A DNA stretch of 14,026 bases from Acetobacteraceae bacterium (GCA_947478535.1 CANJXD010000099.1:1-14026); one strand, 5' to 3'; numbered from the stretch's first letter, positions 1 to 8,328 are shown. Numbers and translations are program-made. Notes: generated from the sequence alone by a model not told the origin.

Positions 1-25
1 CGGCCCCGCGAGGGGCCGGCGTTTT
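1..25 (+). terminator. Rho-independent terminator of a gene off the left edge
   Basis: CGGCCCC and GGGGCCG form a perfect 7-bp stem around the loop GCGA. The stem is followed by GCGTTTTGCGTTTT, so the T-rich tract lies on the plus strand. The stem could extend by two more pairs if the bases just outside the window are GC. This is the classical layout for ending a plus-strand transcript that enters from the left, convergent with grxD. Confidence 0.7.
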
Positions 26-50
26 GCGTTTTCGGCAAGGCTGTCGAACA

Positions 51-74
51 CCCTCCCCGCCGAGGCGGGGAGGG
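51..74 (-). terminator. Hairpin downstream of grxD
   Basis: CCCTCCCCGCC (51-61) and GGCGGGGAGGG (64-74) are perfect inverted repeats of 11 bp separated by two bases. The hairpin begins 10 nt after the grxD stop codon on the minus strand. Only TGTT follows on that strand, so the U-tract is poor. It could stop the long purine-bolA-grxD transcript, and being nearly symmetrical it could also back up the plus-strand terminator at the left edge. Confidence 0.6.
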
Positions 75-84
75 CCAAGGTGTG

Positions 85-411
85 TCAGGCCGTCACGCCC
101 TTTTCCGTCAGCATCCCCTGCAACTCACCGGACTGGAACATCTCCGTCACAATATCGCAGCCGCCGACGAATTCGCCCTTCACATAGAGCTGGGGAATCG
201 TCGGCCAGTTGGCGAAGCCCTTGATGCCTTCGCGAAGCTCCATGTCCTCCAGCACGTTCACGCCCTTGAAGGGCACGCCGACATGGCTGAGGATCTGCAC
301 GACGCGGGCGGAAAAGCCGCATTGCGGGAAAACGGGCGTGCCCTTCATGTAGAGCACCACCGGGTTCTCGGTGATCTCGGACTGGATGCGGTCGAAGACG
401 GGGTTGCTCAT
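85..411 (-). CDS. grxD: Monothiol CGFS glutaredoxin, Grx4/GrxD type
   Basis: The 108-residue product is a full-length single-domain monothiol glutaredoxin. It shows the CGFS active site with Cys31, the lysine of YMKGTP (Lys23), the WPTIPQLYV segment carrying the cis-proline, and the GGCDI glutathione-binding motif near residue 84. In this family two monomers and two glutathiones hold a [2Fe-2S] cluster that is passed to acceptor proteins in the cytoplasm; BolA proteins are the usual partner. bolA lies 53 nt upstream on the same strand, which supports that pairing. The ATG at 409-411 was chosen because AGGGAA sits about 8 nt upstream and the family begins with this [13 protein letters not shown] segment. 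The same frame is open much further upstream, but that extension overlaps bolA and looks non-coding. It is the last gene of the purine-linked run. Confidence 0.96.
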   Translation of the reverse strand: MSNPVFDRIQSEITENPVVLYMKGTPVFPQCGFSARVVQILSHVGVPFKGVNVLEDMELREGIKGFANWPTIPQLYVKGEFVGGCDIVTEMFQSGELQGMLTEKGVTA

Positions 412-464
412 CGTGGCGGTTCCCTGGATCGGAAGTGGCGGTTCTGGGCGGATGATGGCGCGGG

Positions 465-698
465 TTAGTCCGGCGTGGAAGTCTGCAAGGCGAGCGCATG
501 CAGCGCGCCGCCCATCCGGCCCTGAAGGGCGGCATAGACGATCTGGTGCTGCTTCACGCGGCTCACCCCCTTGAAGGCGGCGGAGACGACGGTGGCGGCG
601 TAATGGTCGCCATCCCCCGCCAGATCCTCGATCCGCACCTGGGCGTCCGGCAGCGCCGCCTTGATCAGCGCCTCGATTTCCGCGGCGTCCATCGCCAT
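465..698 (-). CDS. bolA: BolA family protein
   Basis: The 77-residue product matches the short BolA/IbaG type. It has the [12 protein letters not shown] strand, a [10 protein letters not shown] helix start, and the family's invariant histidine in LHALALQT (His67). BolA proteins bind monothiol glutaredoxins and share a [2Fe-2S] cluster with them, acting in cluster delivery and stress responses. The ATG at 696-698 overlaps the purL stop codon by one base (TGATG), implying translational coupling to purL. An ATG two codons further on (690-692) is an alternative start. grxD follows 53 nt downstream, giving the common alphaproteobacterial order purL-bolA-grxD. Whether the substrate is a purine enzyme or a general Fe-S client cannot be read from the sequence. 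Confidence 0.93.
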   Translation of the reverse strand: MAMDAAEIEALIKAALPDAQVRIEDLAGDGDHYAATVVSAAFKGVSRVKQHQIVYAALQGRMGGALHALALQTSTPD

Positions 699-2944
699 CA
701 GCCTGCATCCCCTTGCATGAGCGCCGGCAGCGTCGCTTCATGCGTCGCGACCAGCCTTTCGACGGATATGGAGGCCCCGCCGGCCAGAACCAAGTCCCCG
801 CCGCCGCTGCGGCCGAGCGCCATCGCCGGCACGCCGGCCGCCTGCGCCGCCGCCAGCAGCGCCGCGCCATCGCGCACCGCCAGCACGTAGCGGCCCTGGT
901 CTTCACCGAACCACCAGCCATGCGGCGCGATGCCGGCGGGCGGGGCGGTCAGCGTGGCGCCGGTGCCGCCGCCCATCGCCATTTCCGCCACCGTGACCAG
1001 CAGGCCGCCATCGGCGCAGTCATGGCAGGCGGCGACGGCGCCGGACAGGATCTGGGCGCGGACGAAATCGCCGTGCAGACGCTCCGCCACCAGATCGACC
1101 GGCGGCGGCGCGCCGGCTTCCTGGCCCGCGATCTCCCGCAGCCAGAGGGATTGGCCGAGCCAGCCGATCGTGGTCCCGATCAGCACCAGGTCGAGCCCCG
1201 ACGTCAGCGCCAGGCCCACGGCGTGGCGTGCATCCTCCAGCACGCCGACGCCACCGATGGCCGGCGTCGGCAGGATCGCGCGGCCCTGGGTCTCGTTGTA
1301 GAGGGAGACATTGCCGCTCACGACCGGGAAGTCGAGCGCGATGCAGGCCGCGCCCATGCCGCGCACGGCGGCGGCGAACTGGCCCATGATCTCGGGCTTC
1401 TCGGGGTTGCCGAAATTCATGTTGTCGGTGATCGCCAGCGGCAGGGCACCGACTGCGGTCAGGTTGCGCCAGGCCTCCGCGACGGCCTGCTTGCCGCCCT
1501 CCTCCGGGTCCGCCTGACAGTAGCGGGGGGTGCAATCCGTGGTCATGGCCAGCGCGCGCGGCAGGCCTTCCAGCTTCACTACGGCGGCATCGGCGCCGCC
1601 CGGGCGCTGCACGGTCTGCCCGCCCACAGTGCTGTCATACTGGTCCCAGATCCAGCGACGGGAGCAGAGGTCGAGGCTGCCGACCAGTTTTTCGAGCCCC
1701 GGCAGGATGCCCATCGGATTGTCGATATCGGCGGCATCCAGCACCGGCTGCTTCGGCGTTTCCACCGTCGGGCGGCGATACAGGGGGGCCTCGGATTCGA
1801 GGGGGGCGAGGGGGATATCCGCCTCGACGATACCCTTGTGCTTGATGACGATATGGCCGGTATCGGTGAGGTGCCCGATGACCGCGAAATCCAGTTCCCA
1901 CTTCGTGAAAATCGCCTCCGCCTCGGCTTCGCGGCCGGGCTTGAGGATCATCAGCATGCGCTCCTGGGATTCGGAGAGCATCATCTCATAGGCCGTCATG
2001 CCATCTTCGCGCTGCGGGACATTGTCCATCACCAGCTCGATGCCGACGCCGCCCTTGCCGGCCATCTCGACGGAGGAGCTGGTCAGCCCCGCCGCCCCCA
2101 TGTCCTGGATGGCGACGATCATGTCGGTGGCCATAAGTTCGAGGCAGGCCTCGATCAGCAGCTTTTCCGTGAAGGGGTCGCCGATCTGCACGGTCGGCCG
2201 CTTTTCCTCGGAATCGGCGGAAAACTCGGTGGAGGCCATGGTCGCGCCATGGATGCCGTCCCGCCCGGTCTTGGAGCCGACATAAACCACGGGATTGCCG
2301 AGCCCGGCGGCGGCGCTCAGGAAGATGCGGTCGGCCGGGGCGATGCCCACCGTCATCGCATTGACCAGCGGGTTGCCGTCATAGGCGGGGTGGAAGTTCA
2401 CTTCCCCGCCCACCGTCGGCACGCCGACGCAATTGCCGTAGCCGCCAATGCCGCGCACCACGCCATCCACCACCCGCTTCATCCGCGGCGCGTTCGGGTT
2501 GCCGAAGCGCAGCGCGTTGAGGTTCGCGATCGGCCGCGCCCCCATGGTGAAGACATCCCGCAGAATGCCGCCGACACCGGTGGCGGCACCCTGGTAGGGC
2601 TCGATGAAGCTGGGGTGGTTGTGGCTTTCCATCTTGAAGATGGCAGCCAGCCCATCGCCGATGGCGATGACGCCGGCATTCTCGCCTGGGCCGTGAATGA
2701 CCCAGGGCGCCTTGGTCGGCAGCGTCTTCAGCCAGACGCGGCTGGATTTGTAGGAGCAGTGCTCCGACCACATCACGGAAAACAGGCCAAGCTCCGTGAG
2801 GGAGGGCGTGCGACCGAGGATGCCGAGCACACGCTCATACTCATCGGCCTTCAGGCCGAATTCGGCCGAAAGCTGCTTCGCGCGAGCGGGGTCGAGGGGC
2901 GTCGGCAGGGGGCGGGCCACAGGGGCGGGCGAGGGGGCGCTCAT
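698..2944 (-). CDS. purL: Phosphoribosylformylglycinamidine synthase subunit PurL
   Basis: The 748-residue product is the ATP-dependent catalytic subunit of the three-part (PurS/PurQ/PurL) FGAM synthase. That enzyme converts FGAR and glutamine-derived ammonia to FGAM in purine synthesis. The short form (about 750 residues rather than about 1,300) fits the separate purS and purQ genes nearby. Visible motifs are SEHCSYKSS with His62, KMESHNHPS near residues 104-112, QDMGAAGL in the first half and DNMNFGNPE in the second; the two halves are the internal AIRS-like repeat. The first 18 residues are Ala/Pro-rich and probably disordered. The stop overlaps the bolA start. Unusually, a toxin-antitoxin pair lies between purQ and this gene, and the toxin gene stop is 46 nt upstream. 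I see no strong ribosome-binding site before the ATG at 2942-2944. Confidence 0.97.
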   Translation of the reverse strand: MSAPSPAPVARPLPTPLDPARAKQLSAEFGLKADEYERVLGILGRTPSLTELGLFSVMWSEHCSYKSSRVWLKTLPTKAPWVIHGPGENAGVIAIGDGLAAIFKMESHNHPSFIEPYQGAATGVGGILRDVFTMGARPIANLNALRFGNPNAPRMKRVVDGVVRGIGGYGNCVGVPTVGGEVNFHPAYDGNPLVNAMTVGIAPADRIFLSAAAGLGNPVVYVGSKTGRDGIHGATMASTEFSADSEEKRPTVQIGDPFTEKLLIEACLELMATDMIVAIQDMGAAGLTSSSVEMAGKGGVGIELVMDNVPQREDGMTAYEMMLSESQERMLMILKPGREAEAEAIFTKWELDFAVIGHLTDTGHIVIKHKGIVEADIPLAPLESEAPLYRRPTVETPKQPVLDAADIDNPMGILPGLEKLVGSLDLCSRRWIWDQYDSTVGGQTVQRPGGADAAVVKLEGLPRALAMTTDCTPRYCQADPEEGGKQAVAEAWRNLTAVGALPLAITDNMNFGNPEKPEIMGQFAAAVRGMGAACIALDFPVVSGNVSLYNETQGRAILPTPAIGGVGVLEDARHAVGLALTSGLDLVLIGTTIGWLGQSLWLREIAGQEAGAPPPVDLVAERLHGDFVRAQILSGAVAACHDCADGGLLVTVAEMAMGGGTGATLTAPPAGIAPHGWWFGEDQGRYVLAVRDGAALLAAAQAAGVPAMALGRSGGGDLVLAGGASISVERLVATHEATLPALMQGDAG

Positions 2945-2990
2945 GCGGCGCTTGTCGGGCGGCGCGGGCCGAATGTCCAGCGCCGCCGCG

Positions 2991-3284
2991 TCATGGCTGG
3001 CGCCCGGCGTCGAGGATGCGGAGGATGGTCACGATGTCGGGATCGACACGGCAGAGGATGGTGATCCGCCGTTCATGGCCGAGCCGCCTGATGCCGGGGC
3101 CGATGTCATCCCTCGGCGTGCCGGCGAAGGTCCAGTCCCGCAGAACCAAGCAGCGGGCCTCGATGGCGTCGATATACTGCCCGGCACGGCGGGCCCCGCC
3201 TTCCGTCCAGATCAGGCCATGGAGGGTGAGGAGGTCGGCCTGGGCTTCGGCCCCGAATTCAACCCTCGGCAAGTCGCCTCGCAT
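2991..3284 (-). CDS. RelE/ParE-type toxin of a type II toxin-antitoxin pair
   Basis: The 97-residue product has the size and pattern of ParE toxins. It starts with a [11 protein letters not shown] strand-helix, then has a [16 protein letters not shown] helix, a [19 protein letters not shown] segment with the arginines typical of the family, and ends with ITILCRV...[11 protein letters not shown]. ParE proteins inhibit DNA gyrase, while RelE relatives cut mRNA; the sequence favours the ParE branch, but the target is not proven. Its start overlaps the antitoxin gene by 26 nt, the usual coupled arrangement with the antitoxin first. It lies inside the purine operon between purQ and purL. The sequence looks intact, with no frameshift. 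It is unrelated to the topoisomerase subunit ParE at 9983-12001. Confidence 0.85.
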   Translation of the reverse strand: MRGDLPRVEFGAEAQADLLTLHGLIWTEGGARRAGQYIDAIEARCLVLRDWTFAGTPRDDIGPGIRRLGHERRITILCRVDPDIVTILRILDAGRQP

Positions 3285-3534
3285 GGTGGGCGCGGAGTTC
3301 GGCGAAGGTATCCTCCAGCGACTTCATGCTGGACGGGTCACGCTCGGATTCCTCCAGCGCGGGCAAAACCGCCCTGCGCAGCGTCTCCAGGTCGAAGTCC
3401 GGCGGCTCGATGGCCGAAAGCCCGGCCTCCACCACCTGGTCCAGGCCCTGGATGACCCCGTCCTCGATCATCCCGGCGATCTGTTCGGCGAGGTGGTCCG
3501 ACAGGACCAGCCCCTTCTTCGGATGCGCGTTCAT
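3259..3534 (-). CDS. ParD-like antitoxin
   Basis: The 91-residue product precedes and overlaps the ParE-type toxin gene, as expected of its antitoxin. Residues about 8-45 (LVLSDHLAEQIAGMIEDG then IQGLDQVVEAGL) match the ParD ribbon-helix-helix pattern of a short strand followed by two helices. The remaining acidic helical half (FDLETLRRAVLPALEESE and on) would wrap the toxin. ParD proteins neutralise ParE and repress their own promoter as dimers. No separate promoter is evident in the 41 nt between the purQ stop and this ATG, and the ribosome-binding site is weak. The pair may therefore ride on the purine transcript. Confidence 0.8.
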   Translation of the reverse strand: MNAHPKKGLVLSDHLAEQIAGMIEDGVIQGLDQVVEAGLSAIEPPDFDLETLRRAVLPALEESERDPSSMKSLEDTFAELRAHHARRLAEG

Positions 3535-3575
3535 GGCACCAGCTTACCGGGGCGCGGTTCCGAAGGGCACCGGAA

Positions 3576-4274
3576 TTACGCGGCCGCCAGGGTCTCGACC
3601 AGGCCCGTGAACATCGGCAGGCCGTCTTCCCCGCCCATCAGCGGGTCCACCAGATCCTCGGGGTGCGGCATCAGGCCGCAGATGCGGAGGTTGGGGGAGA
3701 GGATGCCGGCGATGTTGTCCCGCGCGCCATTGCGGTTCGCCGCGGCCGTGATCTCCCCCGCCGGCGTCGCGTAGCGGAAGGCGACGAGGCCCTCGCCCGC
3801 CAGCCGCGCATGGGTCTCGTCGTCGCAATAGTAATTGCCATCGCCATGCGCCATCGGCGCGCGGAATACGTCGCCCTGCCGCCACTGCGCCGTGAAGGGC
3901 GTGCCGGCGCGTTCCACCCGCATGTGGCAATCCATGGACAGGAACCGCAGCGTCGCGTTGCGCAGCAGGGCGCCCGGCAGCAGGCCGGCTTCGCAGAGGA
4001 CCTGGAAGCCGTTGCACACACCAAGCACATGCCCGCCGCGCGCCGCATGGGCCTTCACCGCCTGCATGATGGGGGACAGCGCCGCCATCGCCCCGCAGCG
4101 GAGGTAGTCGCCATGCGAAAATCCGCCGGGCAGCACGACGAGGTCGGTGCCGGCGGGCAGGGTGGCTTCCCGGTGGAACAGCATCTGCGGCTTGCGCCCG
4201 CTGGCGCGTTCCAGGGCGATCGCCATGTCGCGCTCGCGGTTCGTGCCGGGGAAGACGATGATGACGGCCTTCAT
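3576..4274 (-). CDS. purQ: Phosphoribosylformylglycinamidine synthase subunit PurQ (glutaminase)
   Basis: The 232-residue product is the class I glutamine amidotransferase subunit of FGAM synthase. It releases ammonia from glutamine and channels it to PurL. The N-terminal FPGTNRERD, the [13 protein letters not shown] oxyanion region (50-62), the nucleophile Cys87 in GVCNGFQ, and the His204/Glu206 pair in MPHPE complete the catalytic triad. Length is normal for the bacterial PurQ family. It lies 28 nt after the small membrane-protein gene and precedes the toxin-antitoxin pair by 41 nt. The start at 4272-4274 is the only ATG that yields the conserved KAVIIVFPG start of the family. Confidence 0.97.
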   Translation of the reverse strand: MKAVIIVFPGTNRERDMAIALERASGRKPQMLFHREATLPAGTDLVVLPGGFSHGDYLRCGAMAALSPIMQAVKAHAARGGHVLGVCNGFQVLCEAGLLPGALLRNATLRFLSMDCHMRVERAGTPFTAQWRQGDVFRAPMAHGDGNYYCDDETHARLAGEGLVAFRYATPAGEITAAANRNGARDNIAGILSPNLRICGLMPHPEDLVDPLMGGEDGLPMFTGLVETLAAA

Positions 4275-4302
4275 GGGTTCACCCGTATGCCAGGGGCGGC
4301 CA

Positions 4303-4530
4303 TCAGCTCGCCCAGACCTTCAGCCAATGCAGTCCGCCGATCACCGCGAGCGTCGCGGCGGCAGCGATCGCCGCCGCGGTCACCCAGCGGTCGAGGTTCT
4401 TCTTGCCGCGCTCCACCAGGCCGAGCCGCCGCTGCTTCGCGACTTGCGGCAGCCGCTGTTCCCGCCAGCGCAGGCCCATCGAGATCAGGATCGTGAGCAC
4501 CACCATGACGAGAAGCGAGACCTTGATCAC
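4303..4530 (-). CDS. Small two-helix membrane protein between purS and purQ
   Basis: I do not recognise a named family. The 75-residue product has a hydrophobic segment at residues about 3-19, a strongly basic middle (residues 21-48, many Arg/Lys), and a second hydrophobic, alanine-rich segment at about 50-69, ending in WLKVWAS. It therefore looks like an inner-membrane hairpin with a cytoplasmic basic loop. The start used is GTG at 4528-4530, only 4 nt after the purS stop. An ATG at residue 9 (4504-4506) is possible but would cut into the first membrane segment. The tight spacing on both sides points to co-translation with purS and purQ. Its role in the purine context is unknown; membrane anchoring of the FGAM synthase would be speculation. 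Confidence 0.75.
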   Translation of the reverse strand: MIKVSLLVMVVLTILISMGLRWREQRLPQVAKQRRLGLVERGKKNLDRWVTAAAIAAAATLAVIGGLHWLKVWAS

Positions 4531-4534
4531 AGGT

Positions 4535-4774
4535 CTAGAAGACCTCGACCCGGAAGCTTTCGATCACGGTATTGGCGAGCAGCTTGCGCGCCATGTCTTC
4601 CGCCATGGCCTTGGCCTTGGTGGCATCGGTCTCCGCGAGGTCGAGTTCGATCACCTTGCCGGCCCGCACATCCTCCACCCCGGCATAGCCGAGGGAGGCG
4701 AGGGCGTGGCCGATGGCCTTGCCCTGGGGGTCCAGCACGCCGGATTTCGGCATGACGTAAACGCGCGCCTTCAC
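4535..4774 (-). CDS. purS: Phosphoribosylformylglycinamidine synthase subunit PurS
   Basis: The 79-residue product is the small bridging subunit of the three-part FGAM synthase. PurS dimers hold PurQ against PurL. The sequence follows the family closely: [20 protein letters not shown] at the N-terminus, [16 protein letters not shown] in the middle, and [12 protein letters not shown] at the end. The start is GTG at 4772-4774. It overlaps the purC stop in a GTGA arrangement (4 nt), so purS translation is probably coupled to purC. An open reading upstream of the GTG in this frame lies inside purC and has no family resemblance. Confidence 0.95.
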   Translation of the reverse strand: MKARVYVMPKSGVLDPQGKAIGHALASLGYAGVEDVRAGKVIELDLAETDATKAKAMAEDMARKLLANTVIESFRVEVF

Positions 4775-5535
4775 TGGACCGTCTCCGGGCCCTTCATGTC
4801 CCGCACCCCAGCTTCGGGCAGGATGCCGAGGCGGCGGGCGACTTCCTGGTAGCCTTCCTCGACCTTGCCGAGGTCGCGGCGGAAGCGGTCCTTGTCCATC
4901 TTCTCGCCGGTCTTCACATCCCAGAGGCGGCAATTGTCGGGGCTGATCTCATCGGCCAGGACGATCCGCATCTCATCGTTCTCGTAAAGCCGGCCGAATT
5001 CGAGCTTGAAGTCCACCAGCGTGATGCCGACGCCGAGGAACAGCCCGGTCAGGAAGTCATTCACCCGCAGCGACAGCGCGACCATGTCGTCGAGGTCCTG
5101 GGTGGACGCCCAGCCGAAGCAGGTGATGTGCTCCTCCGACACCATCGGGTCGTTCAGCGCATCGTTCTTGTAGTAATACTCAAGGATCGAGCGCGGCAGG
5201 CGCGTGCCTTCCTGCAGACCGAGCCGCTTGGCCAGGCTGCCGGCGGCGACATTGCGGATGACGATCTCAAGCGGGACGATCTCGACCTCCCGGATCAACT
5301 GCTCGCGCATGTTCAGGCGGCGGATGAAGTGGGTCGGGATGCCGATCTCAGTCAACTTCATCATCAGGTATTCGCTGATGCGGTTGTTGAGGACACCCTT
5401 GCCGGTGATGGTCCCCTTCTTGGCGCCGTTGCCGGCGGTGGCGTCGTCCTTGAAATACTGCACCAGGGTGCCGGTTTCCGGCCCCTCGAACAGGATCTTG
5501 GCCTTGCCCTCGTAGAGCTGACGACGACGCGCCAT
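4771..5535 (-). CDS. purC: Phosphoribosylaminoimidazole-succinocarboxamide synthase (SAICAR synthetase)
   Basis: The 254-residue product joins aspartate to CAIR using ATP to give SAICAR. Evidence is the [11 protein letters not shown] nucleotide-binding start (8-18), [12 protein letters not shown] (30-41), signature one VPLEIVIRN (87-95), signature two LVDFKLEFG (173-181), and [14 protein letters not shown] (193-206). Length is typical. The ATG at 5533-5535 has a good GAGGAG ribosome-binding site (5546-5551) 10 nt upstream. A longer in-frame start at 5649 would add 38 residues with no family match. It is the first gene of the tight purC-purS-membrane protein-purQ block. The 183-nt gap before it suggests its own promoter. 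Confidence 0.97.
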   Translation of the reverse strand: MARRRQLYEGKAKILFEGPETGTLVQYFKDDATAGNGAKKGTITGKGVLNNRISEYLMMKLTEIGIPTHFIRRLNMREQLIREVEIVPLEIVIRNVAAGSLAKRLGLQEGTRLPRSILEYYYKNDALNDPMVSEEHITCFGWASTQDLDDMVALSLRVNDFLTGLFLGVGITLVDFKLEFGRLYENDEMRIVLADEISPDNCRLWDVKTGEKMDKDRFRRDLGKVEEGYQEVARRLGILPEAGVRDMKGPETVQ

Positions 5536-5718
5536 GGTGCGGGAACTCCTCGATGCCGCGGCCCCGGGGGATGGGACGCGCAGGGCCGCGAGGCGTTTGG
5601 GCCCCCCGGGTTGAGCGTCGCTATAGCAGGGGATGCCGTGCGAGGCCACGCCGCGAAGCGAGGGCAGACCGGCGTGCCGAACAGGGCGGAGGGGCGTGGT
5701 GGGCTGTTCAGGGGGGCG
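5536..5718 (-). promoter_or_regulatory. Leader region upstream of purC
   Basis: This 183-nt gap separates the NRDE gene from purC. It holds the purC ribosome-binding site and a GCTATAGC palindrome at 5620-5627, whose TATA core is the only AT-rich stretch and could serve as a -10 element on either strand. I could not identify a matching -35 box at proper spacing. CAGGGG (5709-5714) and CCCCTG (5722-5727) form a 6-bp stem over the NRDE stop codon, possibly a weak end signal for that gene. No riboswitch with recognisable conserved loops was seen. Confidence 0.3.
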
Positions 5719-6468
5719 CTACCCCTGCGGCGCGGGCAGCGCAATATCGTGGAACGGGCTGAGCCCCGCCCCGGTCGGGCAGAAACGCCACTGCCGCGCG
5801 CCCGCCGCACCCAGCGCCAGCAGGCTGGCGCAGACGGTGCCGAAGCCGGAGACGGGCGGCACGCGCAGCGCCTCCGCCAGTCCGGCCTCGCCCATCGCAT
5901 CATCGGCCAGAAGCTCTTCCCAGGAGGCCCAGTCGCCGTGTCCCGGATCGGGTGGGGTCGCGGCGCGGAAGCGGGGCAGGTGGCGGCGGGTGCGGGGGCT
6001 CGCCAGGTCGTTCGGATCATGTGCCGTCACCATGGAGACACCCTCGGCCAGAGGAACCGCCTCCGGCCGTCCTTCGCCGAGGCCGCGCAGGAAGAAGGCG
6101 TCCCGCGCATCGGCGATCACCAGGTTGAAGGCGCGCCACTGGGAAGCATCGATGCCGGCGATGTCCTCGGCGGCCTCGGCGGCGCTGCGTGCGGCGGCGG
6201 CGCGGAGCGGCAATTCGCCCCGGCTACGCTTGCCGGCCGCGGGGCCGAGGCTGCCGGGCCGGTTCAGGGCGGCGGCGAGCACGCCATGCGGGCCCATCGC
6301 CATCCAGGTGCCGCCGGCGCTGCGGTCCCGCCCGGCGACGATGCCAGGCATCGCCGGCCAATGCGCCGCCGGCGCGTCCCAGGGGCGGTCGATTCGCTCA
6401 TCGCGGTTGGCGGCCGCCAGAAGCGGCCAGGCATGGCCGGGCCGCCGCAGCAGGATCACGGTACACAC
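5719..6468 (-). CDS. NRDE family protein (TANGO2-like)
   Basis: The 249-residue product carries the family-defining Asn-Arg-Asp-Glu at residues 21-24, after an MCTV-type start and the segment LLAAANRDE. It is followed by the usual GIVAGRD, GGTWMAMG and AALNRPG segments. The start is inferred as GTG at 6466-6468, because the family begins Met-Cys-Thr and Cys2 resembles an Ntn-type nucleophile. The ribosome-binding site GAGGAG lies about 13 nt upstream, across the stop codon of the preceding secreted-protein gene, which hints at coupling. Bacterial members are uncharacterised or tentatively hydrolase-like; the eukaryotic TANGO2 relative has been linked to metabolite and haem handling. A link to purines is not known to me. 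Confidence 0.85.
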   Translation of the reverse strand: MCTVILLRRPGHAWPLLAAANRDERIDRPWDAPAAHWPAMPGIVAGRDRSAGGTWMAMGPHGVLAAALNRPGSLGPAAGKRSRGELPLRAAAARSAAEAAEDIAGIDASQWRAFNLVIADARDAFFLRGLGEGRPEAVPLAEGVSMVTAHDPNDLASPRTRRHLPRFRAATPPDPGHGDWASWEELLADDAMGEAGLAEALRVPPVSGFGTVCASLLALGAAGARQWRFCPTGAGLSPFHDIALPAPQG

Positions 6469-6485
6469 GCGGCCCGTATGGCTCC

Positions 6486-6800
6486 TCAGAAGCGGAAATA
6501 CAGCCCCGCGCCGGGCTGCGGCGCGTAGTAGCGCGGCAGCGGCGGGGGATAGTAGACCGGCGGCGGCGCGTAATAGACGGGTGGCGGTGCGTAGTAGGCC
6601 GGGGGTGGCGCGTAGTAGCGCGGAGGCGGCGGGCGCCAATGCCGCTGATGGTGGCGTGGTGGGGCGTAATAGTGGCCGGGCGGCGGGCGCCAATCCACCG
6701 TCACGACCTGCGCCTCGGCGGGGCGGGTCGCACCGAGCAACAGGCTCGCGCCCAGCAGGCCACCCGCGATCACTGCCAGGCTTGTCGTCAGGACTCGCAT
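6486..6800 (-). CDS. Small secreted proline/tyrosine-rich protein
   Basis: The product has 104 residues. A signal peptide is clear: MRV, a hydrophobic core to about residue 23, and an AEA cleavage site giving a mature start at Gln31. The mature part is almost all Pro, Tyr, Arg and His, built from seven-residue units of the type (R/A/V)YYAPPP at 61-96, with an earlier HYYAPPR. No fold or enzyme motif is visible, so it is probably an extended periplasmic or envelope-associated protein. The ATG at 6798-6800 follows an excellent ribosome-binding site, GGAGGAGG, about 10 nt upstream. A longer in-frame extension overlaps purB and lacks a secretion signal. It sits 112 nt after purB and 17 nt before the NRDE gene. 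Confidence 0.78.
   Translation of the reverse strand: MRVLTTSLAVIAGGLLGASLLLGATRPAEAQVVTVDWRPPPGHYYAPPRHHQRHWRPPPPRYYAPPPAYYAPPPVYYAPPPVYYPPPLPRYYAPQPGAGLYFRF
6513..6620 (-). repeat. Tandem 21-bp units encoding YYAPPP heptads
   Basis: Five imperfect units, in order RYYAPPP, AYYAPPP, VYYAPPP, VYYPPPLP (one residue longer) and RYYAPQP, cover residues 61-96 of the secreted protein. The DNA repeats are degenerate at third positions, so this is an old, selected protein repeat rather than a fresh DNA duplication. Confidence 0.75.
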
Positions 6801-6912
6801 CGGGGCCGACCCTCCTCCTTCATTCGGGACAGGATATAGGGATCGGTCATGGCGAAACCTGGGCGGCCGCGCGCCCATCCGATGACGGGTGCGCGAGCAG
6901 CCTCGCCCTGGC

Positions 6913-8250
6913 TCAGCCTTCCCCCAACACCCGGGCAAAGGTGCGGTCCACGTGAACAAAGTCCCGCGCCGGATCCATCGCCGCGGCCAGGCCCTCCGCG
7001 GTCATGCAGGCCGCGACGGCCGGATCGGCCAGCAGGTGGGTGCGGAAATCCTTGGCATCCGCCCGGCCGAGCGCCGTCCAGGTCGCCATCGCCGACCGCT
7101 GCACGGCGGAATAGGCGGCCTCCCGGCTCATCCCCGCCTGGGTCAGCGCCAGCAGCACCTTCTGGCTGTGCACCACGCCGCCGAGGCTTTCGAGGTTTTC
7201 CTCCATCCGCACGGGATAGACCGTCAGCTTCTCCATCATCCCGGTAAGGCGGCCGAGGGCGAAATCGAGTGTGATGGTCGCATCCGGGCCGATCACCCGT
7301 TCCACGCTGGAATGGCTGATGTCCCGTTCATGCCACAGCGCCACATTCTCCAGCGCCGGCATGGCGTAGCCGCGGACGAGGCGGGCGAGGCCGGTCAGGT
7401 TCTCGCTCAGCACCGGGTTGCGCTTGTGCGGCATGGAGGAGGAGCCCTTCTGGCCGGCGTGGAAATACTCCTCCGCCTCCCGCACCTCGCTCCGCTGGAG
7501 ATGCCGCACTTCCGTCGCCAGGCGCTCGATGCCGGAGGCGACGACGGCCAGCGCGCAGAAGAAGGCGGCGTGGCGGTCGCGCGGGATCACCTGCGTCGAG
7601 ACCGGCTCGATGCTCAGGCCCATATGCTGGGCGACATGCTCCTCCACCCGGGGATCGACACTCGCGAAAGTGCCGACGGGGCCGGAGATGGCGCAGGTGG
7701 CGACTTCCGCCCGCGCCGCCACGAGGCGTTCGCGATTGCGGACGAACTCGGCGTAGTGGCCCAGCAGCTTCAGCCCGAAGGTGGTGGGCTCGGCATGGAT
7801 GCCATGGCTGCGGCCGATGGTTGGCGTGTGCTTGAATTCGATGGCGCGGGCCTTCAGCGCGGCCAGAAGCTGGTCGATATCGGCGATCAGCAGGTCCGCC
7901 GCGCGCGTCATCTGCACGGACAGGCAGGTATCCAGCACGTCGGAACTGGTCATGCCCTGGTGCAGGAAGCGCGCCTCTGGCCCGATCCCCTCGCCCAGCC
8001 AGGTGAGGAAGGCGATAACGTCATGACGGGTTTCGCGCTCGATCGCATCGATGCGCTCTAGATCCGCCTCGGTGATATCGGCCACCTTGGCGGTGCCACC
8101 CTGGCGAATAGCGCGGGCCGCCTCGGCGGGAATCGTGCCGAGTTCGGCCATGGCCTCGGCGGCCAAGGCTTCGATCTCGAACCAGATCCGGAACCGCGCC
8201 GCGGGCGTCCAGATTGCGACCATGTCAGGTCGGCTGTAGCGGGGAACCAT
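6913..8250 (-). CDS. purB: Adenylosuccinate lyase
   Basis: The 445-residue product is a fumarase/aspartase-superfamily lyase. It splits SAICAR to AICAR and adenylosuccinate to AMP, each with release of fumarate. The superfamily signature [11 protein letters not shown] is at residues 269-279, on the mobile loop with the catalytic serine. The catalytic histidine region [12 protein letters not shown] is at 146-157, and [12 protein letters not shown] is at 97-108. Length is normal. The ATG at 8248-8250 gives the common [14 protein letters not shown] start; Met10 is an alternative but would remove conserved residues. The gene is the upstream member of the minus-strand purine group. It is separated from purC by the secreted protein and NRDE genes and is divergent from the TerC gene. 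Confidence 0.97.
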   Translation of the reverse strand: MVPRYSRPDMVAIWTPAARFRIWFEIEALAAEAMAELGTIPAEAARAIRQGGTAKVADITEADLERIDAIERETRHDVIAFLTWLGEGIGPEARFLHQGMTSSDVLDTCLSVQMTRAADLLIADIDQLLAALKARAIEFKHTPTIGRSHGIHAEPTTFGLKLLGHYAEFVRNRERLVAARAEVATCAISGPVGTFASVDPRVEEHVAQHMGLSIEPVSTQVIPRDRHAAFFCALAVVASGIERLATEVRHLQRSEVREAEEYFHAGQKGSSSMPHKRNPVLSENLTGLARLVRGYAMPALENVALWHERDISHSSVERVIGPDATITLDFALGRLTGMMEKLTVYPVRMEENLESLGGVVHSQKVLLALTQAGMSREAAYSAVQRSAMATWTALGRADAKDFRTHLLADPAVAACMTAEGLAAAMDPARDFVHVDRTFARVLGEG

Positions 8251-8270
8251 GCTGATGCGTCCGTCCGTGA

Positions 8271-8320
8271 TTGCGGCGTGCGGCCCGTGGTTGCGGCCTG
8301 CGGCGCAGATGCGACCGCAA
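8271..8320. promoter_or_regulatory. Repeated TTGCGG motifs between purB and terC, possible operator
   Basis: TTGCGGCGTGCGGC (8271-8284) and TTGCGGCCTGCGGC (8291-8304) are direct repeats with one mismatch, spaced exactly 20 nt apart, so on the same helix face. The second copy also pairs with CCGCAA (8315-8320) as an inverted repeat, and encloses a small palindrome CTGC-GGC-GCAG (8298-8308). The cluster lies just upstream of a candidate promoter for the TerC gene and between two divergent starts. A protein-binding site is inferred; no regulator is known. Confidence 0.35.
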
Positions 8321-8328
8321 ACAGGCGG

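Noticed and set aside
412..921. N-terminal extension of the glutaredoxin to 278 residues
   Set aside because: The added part overlaps bolA and purL in another frame, is Arg/Ala-rich noise, and the true start has a ribosome-binding site and family match.
713..3064. Very long plus-strand open frame opposite purL
   Set aside because: It mirrors purL codon by codon in GC-rich DNA, is rich in Arg/Ala/Gly/His without motifs, and has no ribosome-binding site. It is an antisense shadow, as are similar long frames opposite purC/NRDE (5128-6528), purB (6889-8061) and parE (9779-12031).
6870..6895. Terminator after purB
   Set aside because: CGCGCCC and GGGTGCGCG pair imperfectly with a bulge and no T-run follows on the minus strand; too weak to call in this GC-rich background.
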